From: DATJHM01 sp035493895
GTDB taxonomy: Bacteria > Chloroflexota > Ktedonobacteria > Ktedonobacterales > Ktedonobacteraceae
DNA length: 8,568 nt
Reading direction: 5' to 3'
Assembly: GCA_035493895.1 (NCBI GenBank)
Contig: DATJHM010000108.1
Location: 1 to 8,568, forward strand
Position 1 is the stretch's first letter. The number at the start of each line of letters is the position of its first letter. Below the pieces are notes generated by a model. The model did no database searches, was not told the origin of the DNA, and was given only the letters and a program-made list of their open reading frames with translations. The translations under genes were made by a program, and so were the position numbers. Of the stretch, positions 4,899 to 8,568 are shown one piece after another.

Positions 4899-6488
4899 CT
4901 ACGATTTTGATGAATGCTGCAAGAGCGGCTCTGCGAGGGTATGTGATGCGTGGTCGCGTAAGAACGCGCCAGCCCGGTCGAGTAAATCCGCCGCCTCCGG
5001 GAACAAAAACTGATGTTGCTGAATCAGCAGAACGCACATTTGTACTTGTTCGAGGTAGCGCTGGCAGCGGAGCCAGGAGGTTATATTGCTCTCCGGATTG
5101 CGCGGAAACACGCTATGGATCGCGCAAATCACCCGTTGCGCCCATTCACGTCGCTCCTCAGGTTTCATTGTTTCCATCTGTACGATCTGTACCAACCGGT
5201 GGATACTCAGCAGATGATCCTCCGATAGGCGCTTGATCAGGGAAAAAGAGAGCAGGGTTTCCAGTAGATGGTTGAAGGCGAAGAGGTTCGCGACGGCCTG
5301 TTGCAAGAGGGGAGGCCAGTGCGCCGCGCCTTCCGTGAGGATCTCTTCGGGGATATGCTCAGGGGCAAAGCAGGTGCACAGACAAAGCAGTTCAGCCGCC
5401 GCCGGGTTGCTGCGTTTGACGCGTTCAAATGCGAGAGACCAGGTCGTAGTCACCGATTCTGGATAGCCCGTAGACTGTCGCCCACGTCTGGCGAGCAAGG
5501 CATGACGGTGTTGTTCGTAGAGTTGTAGATAGTCGCCTAAACTGCATCTTGTTTCTTCGATATAGGCTCCAGCCTGATCAAGAGCCAGGGGAAACTGCTC
5601 AAGCGCTATCACAATATTGATTGCTTCGTTGATCTCTTCCTCTGATGCGCAGGTCTCGCGTTGTGCTCGTCGGAGCAAGATCTGGGCTCCCTCTACGACA
5701 CCCAGCGTTTCGACCTCAATGCAGGCAGCAAACGAGCCCACCGCGCTGGCCCGCGTCGTAAGCAGCACGCTGCCGTTGCCGCGACGAGGCAGATAGGGCT
5801 GGATGAAAGATGGATCATCGACATTGTCAAAGATGAGTAACCAGGGTTGCTCCTCTTGCTCAAGCCACACTATGATTGCGGTGACAAGCTGGGGGTGGCC
5901 AATCTCATCTTTCGTCGTAGCCGCCGGGAGCAGGTAGGATAGCTTGGAAAAGCTGGTCAATATGCTGTCTTCACAGGAGGCTGTGATCCAGAGCGTATGC
6001 GTGTAACGTTCCTGAGCACGGGCACGATAGGCGTATTCGACCGCAATCTGTGTCTTGCCGATGCCGCCCAAACCGGTGATAGCCTGGGGCTGGCGGATGG
6101 TCCCCGCCTGGTTTGCAATCGAGGGGTCCAATCGCTGCTCCAGTTGGAACAGCAGATCCTCGCGCCCGGTAAAATGGGGATTGCGCGCATACGGAATGTT
6201 CCAGCGGGCGATCCCTCTGGCAGGAGACGCGCTCGCTGGCTCTGCTTCTGCAATCTCGTCTTCGGACAGGGAGGGTGTCGCACCCACCAATCCTAGCTCC
6301 TGAGCACTGAGGCCGAAGAGTTCACAGAGCTTTGCGCGGTAATAGGCTCCTGGTTGCTGGCAACCGCGTTCCCAGCGATGGATCGTTGTGATGGTAGTCT
6401 CCAATTGGTCTGCTATATCTTGCTGACGCCAGTTACGCTGAATGCGATGCTGACGAAGGCGATCATTTCTTGGCATGAGGTTTTTCAT
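4899..6488 (-). CDS. XRE HTH - NB-ARC STAND ATPase, TPR tail apparently lost
   Basis: A 529-residue cytoplasmic signal-transduction ATPase. Residues about 6-62 form an XRE/Cro helix-turn-helix (IADQLETTITTIHRWERG). The NB-ARC ATPase follows: FTGRE (106-110), P-loop GLGGIGKT (139-146), Walker B WLLIFDNVDD (216-225), sensor GSVLLTTRAS (239-248) and a GLPLA-like FPLALDQAGAYI (299-310). Then comes the winged-helix region. The family normally continues into several TPR repeats that sense a ligand. Here only one TPR-like start (ADLLDRAGAF...LAEPLLQ, 500-524) remains before LLQHSSKS and the stop, so the sensor appears to be missing. The start at 6488 has AAGGA just 3 nt upstream; alternatives at 6521 and 6476 lack a usable site. 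Likely a regulator or defence-type STAND protein. Confidence 0.85.
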   Translation of the reverse strand: MKNLMPRNDRLRQHRIQRNWRQQDIADQLETTITTIHRWERGCQQPGAYYRAKLCELFGLSAQELGLVGATPSLSEDEIAEAEPASASPARGIARWNIPYARNPHFTGREDLLFQLEQRLDPSIANQAGTIRQPQAITGLGGIGKTQIAVEYAYRARAQERYTHTLWITASCEDSILTSFSKLSYLLPAATTKDEIGHPQLVTAIIVWLEQEEQPWLLIFDNVDDPSFIQPYLPRRGNGSVLLTTRASAVGSFAACIEVETLGVVEGAQILLRRAQRETCASEEEINEAINIVIALEQFPLALDQAGAYIEETRCSLGDYLQLYEQHRHALLARRGRQSTGYPESVTTTWSLAFERVKRSNPAAAELLCLCTCFAPEHIPEEILTEGAAHWPPLLQQAVANLFAFNHLLETLLSFSLIKRLSEDHLLSIHRLVQIVQMETMKPEERREWAQRVICAIHSVFPRNPESNITSWLRCQRYLEQVQMCVLLIQQHQFLFPEAADLLDRAGAFLRDHASHTLAEPLLQHSSKS

Positions 6489-6575
6489 CGGTCCTTCTTG
6501 AAGAGACGAAACATGGAGCATAAGCTAGAAACGTCTTGAAAAAGAGCATCTTGAGCACCACATAAGCTCTTCAAA

Positions 6576-6617
6576 TGAGAATACGTCCACAATGAGAAGT
6601 GTGGACACTTTTTCTCA
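6576..6617. promoter_or_regulatory. Bipartite palindrome, possible operator
   Basis: Inner arms GTCCACA (6585-6591) and TGTGGAC (6600-6606) are perfect. Outer arms TGAGAA (6576-6581) and TTCTCA (6612-6617) pair outside them. The axis lies about 107 bp upstream of the NB-ARC start. It is a candidate binding site for the XRE domain of the adjacent gene. As RNA on the plus strand, the inner stem is followed by five T residues and could act as a weak terminator. Confidence 0.4.
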
Positions 6618-6730
6618 CCATACTGTATCTCATGGCCAATGATTTTTGCCAGTCCTAAGCGCTTCTTATCACTGAAAGGCATGTATTGCCCGGATTGCCA
6701 CGGGAAGAATGGACTCAATTGCTACCAGGA

Positions 6731-6760
6731 TTGACAACTCTGTTGTAATATGTTTTGCTA
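6731..6760 (+). promoter_or_regulatory. Possible promoter for the PPTase-PptH operon
   Basis: TTGACA (6731-6736) is a perfect -35. The best -10 is TTGCTA (6755-6760) at an 18-nt spacing, which is weak. A small palindrome ACAAC-TCT-GTTGT (6734-6746) overlaps the -35 and could be an operator. The leader to the ATG at 6860 would be about 90 nt. Confidence 0.35.
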
Positions 6761-6859
6761 GAAAAGCAGAGTCAGACGGCTCTTGCGTGGGGAATGAATG
6801 CGCCTCTAACCATAGGCGAGCGATGATTTTCAGCAATAATGTAAAGGCGATAGGATGTT

Positions 6860-7627
6860 ATGGTAACACAGTATACGCGGTGGGGAGACCCTGAAGGGAC
6901 ATTCTCCTTAACTGAACGCGATGTCCATGTCTGGCGCATTCCCCTGGAGACCTCACCCGCGTCTCTTGAGGGGTTTCTCCTTCTGCTGGACGCGGCTGAA
7001 AAGGAGAAGGCGAGACGGTTCCGTTTCGAACGCGATCGCCGCCGCTATATTGTGGCGCATGGCGTCCTGCGTATGCTTCTGGGAGCCTATCTGCAAATGG
7101 AGGCGAGCGCATTACGTTTTGTCACGAATGCCTACGGCAAGCCAGCATTGGCCCCGGCTCAACATGCACCGCATCTCTCTTTCAACCTCTCCCATTCGCA
7201 TGAACTGGCATTGCTTGCGGTGACGTGGCAACGTGAGCTTGGCGTAGATGTGGAGTATAAGCGCAATGACATCGAGTATGATGAACTGGCGCGCCACAGT
7301 TTTTCTCCCTACGAGCAGGAGCAACTGCGCACGCTTCCGGCTGCGCTGAAAGAGGATGGTTTTTTTTCGTGCTGGACACGCAAGGAGGCCTATATCAAGG
7401 CCAGAGGTATGGGCCTTTCCCTGGCACTGAACCTCTTTGATGTGTCGCTGCATCCCGCCGAGCAGGCGCAATTTCTGGCCAGCCGCGAAGATCCACGCGA
7501 GGTCGAGCGCTGGTCACTGCTCAATCTGGAGCCTGGCTCGGGCTATGCGGGTGCTCTGATGGTAGAAGGCAATGGGTGGGACCTGCATCTCTGGCAATGG
7601 CCCGGTTCTAGAAAAAGTGAGCAATGA
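6860..7627 (+). CDS. sfp: 4'-phosphopantetheinyl transferase, Sfp/HetI type
   Basis: A 255-residue cytoplasmic enzyme that moves the 4'-phosphopantetheine arm of CoA onto a serine of acyl or peptidyl carrier proteins, activating NRPS, PKS or fatty-acid synthases. Order of motifs: RFRFERDRRRYIVAHGVLR (53-71), AYGKPAL (91-97), FNLSHSHELALLAV (108-121), LGVDVE (127-132, Mg ligands D130 and E132) and WTRKEAYIKARGMGL (172-186, with catalytic E176 and K180). Length and motifs fit the Sfp class rather than the EntD class. The ATG at 6860 has AGGA 4 nt upstream. The stop overlaps the next gene's ATG (ATGA), so the two are translationally coupled. No carrier-protein gene is in the window, so its substrate lies elsewhere. 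Confidence 0.95.
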   Translation: MVTQYTRWGDPEGTFSLTERDVHVWRIPLETSPASLEGFLLLLDAAEKEKARRFRFERDRRRYIVAHGVLRMLLGAYLQMEASALRFVTNAYGKPALAPAQHAPHLSFNLSHSHELALLAVTWQRELGVDVEYKRNDIEYDELARHSFSPYEQEQLRTLPAALKEDGFFSCWTRKEAYIKARGMGLSLALNLFDVSLHPAEQAQFLASREDPREVERWSLLNLEPGSGYAGALMVEGNGWDLHLWQWPGSRKSEQ

Positions 7628-8448
7628 AACTCTACGCGATCAGCGATTTGCATCTTGGGCATTCGATCAACAGACAGGCACTCGAGGCACTACCCTTTTA
7701 CCCGAGCGATTGGCTTATCCTGGCTGGCGATGTTGGGGAGACGGCCAACCATCTGCATTTTGCGCTCTCTCTCCTGAGCAAACGTTTTGCACAGGTCATC
7801 TGGGTACCTGGAAACCATGACCTGTGGACGATTCCCTCAGCACGCACCGCTTCTGATGGATTGCGGGGTGAGGCGAAGTATCAGCAATTAGTCTCTATTT
7901 GCCGAAGCTATGGGGTGTTGACGCCCGAAGATCCCTACGTGCGATGGCCTGGCGAGGGAGGCCCATTGTTGCTTGCACCTCTTTTTCTGCTCTATGACTA
8001 TAGTTTTCGTCCCGCCGATATTCCCGCAGACAAGGCCGTCGAGTGGGCAATGGAAACCGATGTCCTCTGCTCCGATGAATATCTGCTTCACTCCGACCCT
8101 TATCCCTCCCGGACTGCATGGTGCGAGGCGCGCTGTCTCTATACTGAACGTCGCCTCCAGGCGGTAGATCCGGCAATACCTCTCATTCTGATCAATCATT
8201 TCCCTCTCTGCGAAGCTCCTCTCGCACGGCTCAAGCAGATCCCGCGCTTCTCGCTCTGGTGCGGAACGCGCCGTACCAATGACTGGCATACGCGCTTTCA
8301 CACCGCTATGGTCGTCTATGGACATCTGCATATTCGCGCGACTGATATCATCGATCAGGTGCGTTTTGAAGAAGTTTCGCTCGGCTATCCCCGCCAGTGG
8401 GACTCCCAGAAGGGCGTGCAGGGATATCTCCGGCAGCTTTTGCCCTGA
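7624..8448 (+). CDS. pptH: Metallophosphoesterase, PptH-like phosphopantetheinyl hydrolase
   Basis: A 274-residue calcineurin-type metallophosphoesterase. Dinuclear-metal motifs are complete: SDLHLGH (7-13; D8, H10), GDVGE (35-39; D36), GNHD (63-66), NHFP (191-194) and GHLH (233-236). Beyond the shared fold, the blocks FLLYDYSFRP (121-130), LHSDPYPSRTAWCEAR (155-170), FSLWCGTRRTNDWHTRFH (209-226) and RFEEVSLGYPRQW (247-259) match what I recall of mycobacterial PptH (Rv2795c). PptH hydrolyses phosphopantetheine from carrier proteins and is encoded next to the PPTase PptT. The same neighbourhood is present here, with a 4-bp ATGA overlap. So I infer that it reverses the reaction of the preceding enzyme. 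Activity is inferred from family and context. Confidence 0.9.
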   Translation: MKLYAISDLHLGHSINRQALEALPFYPSDWLILAGDVGETANHLHFALSLLSKRFAQVIWVPGNHDLWTIPSARTASDGLRGEAKYQQLVSICRSYGVLTPEDPYVRWPGEGGPLLLAPLFLLYDYSFRPADIPADKAVEWAMETDVLCSDEYLLHSDPYPSRTAWCEARCLYTERRLQAVDPAIPLILINHFPLCEAPLARLKQIPRFSLWCGTRRTNDWHTRFHTAMVVYGHLHIRATDIIDQVRFEEVSLGYPRQWDSQKGVQGYLRQLLP

Positions 8449-8505
8449 GGAGGGTCCGCCCATACCCGTCTGACATCGGGATAGACCGCTCCTCAGGGCA
8501 AAAGC
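8436..8505. terminator. Long-stem terminator overlapping the pptH stop codon
   Basis: GCTTTTGCCCTGAGGAG (8436-8452) and CTCCTCAGGGCAAAAGC (8489-8505) are perfect 17-bp arms. Pairing continues inward with GGTC/GACC (8453-8456, 8484-8487) and CCCG/CGGG (8465-8468, 8477-8480). The pptH TGA (8446-8448) lies inside the left arm. Five T residues follow at 8518-8522. The symmetry would let it end transcripts from both directions. Confidence 0.65.
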
Positions 8506-8568
8506 CGCTCTGATAGATTTTTGCTGTGATCCTGGTCCTACCTCAACGATTGAAATGCGCATTGTTGG

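Larger units (their letters stand above)
6489..6859. promoter_or_regulatory. Divergent intergenic region between NB-ARC and PPTase genes
   Basis: It should hold promoters for both genes. A plus-strand -35-like TTGACA lies at 6731-6736, and a bipartite palindrome at 6576-6617. A 77-codon minus frame (6718-6485) crosses it without a ribosome binding site and overlaps the NB-ARC start, so I do not call it a gene. Confidence 0.5.

Noticed and set aside
6485..6718. 77-codon minus-strand frame upstream of the NB-ARC gene
   Set aside because: No ribosome binding site, a TTG start, and overlap with the NB-ARC start in another frame.

Overview
The window looks like an accessory stretch of a bacterial chromosome with moderate-to-high GC. 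A Chloroflexota (Ktedonobacteria-like) host is my best guess. This rests on the type of genes seen (XRE HTH fused to NB-ARC, drug-exporter MFS proteins, an Sfp-type PPTase) and on long intergenic regions full of inverted repeats and gene relics. It is an inference, not a demonstrated placement.

Layout. 1-161: promoter and a leader with a 16-codon upstream ORF inside a hairpin region. 162-1475 (+): MFS exporter 1. 1476-2099: gene-free convergent spacer with terminators and nested palindromes. 2100-3341 (-): MFS exporter 2, preceded by a leader of about 250 nt and a good sigma-A-type promoter (3599-3628). 3647-3740: a 94-bp MITE-like element with 21-bp terminal inverted repeats. 3741-3811: a relic of an MFS gene paralogous to exporter 1, starting exactly at the element's edge. 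3813-4007 (-): a small Arg/Glu-rich gene with heptad repeats and its own strong promoter and ribosome binding site. About 4090-4898: no convincing gene, but an iteron-like TGTAG[G/C] repeat field and copies of a dispersed 18-nt motif. 4899-6488 (-): XRE-NB-ARC STAND regulator that stops at the beginning of its expected TPR region. 6489-6859: divergent intergenic region. 6860-8448 (+): a translationally coupled pair, an Sfp/HetI-type 4'-phosphopantetheinyl transferase and a metallophosphoesterase whose motifs match mycobacterial PptH. A 17-bp-stem terminator overlaps the end of the pair.

How it fits together. The best-supported functional unit is the PPTase-PptH pair: one enzyme installs phosphopantetheine on carrier proteins (NRPS, PKS or fatty-acid), and the other is expected to remove it. 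Two MFS exporters of the EntS/macrolide-efflux type fit a natural-product or self-resistance setting, although no NRPS/PKS gene is inside the window. Both exporters have leader architecture that could support attenuation. The middle (3640-4900) is a scar zone where mobile DNA, a gene relic, a truncated STAND gene and repeat arrays meet.
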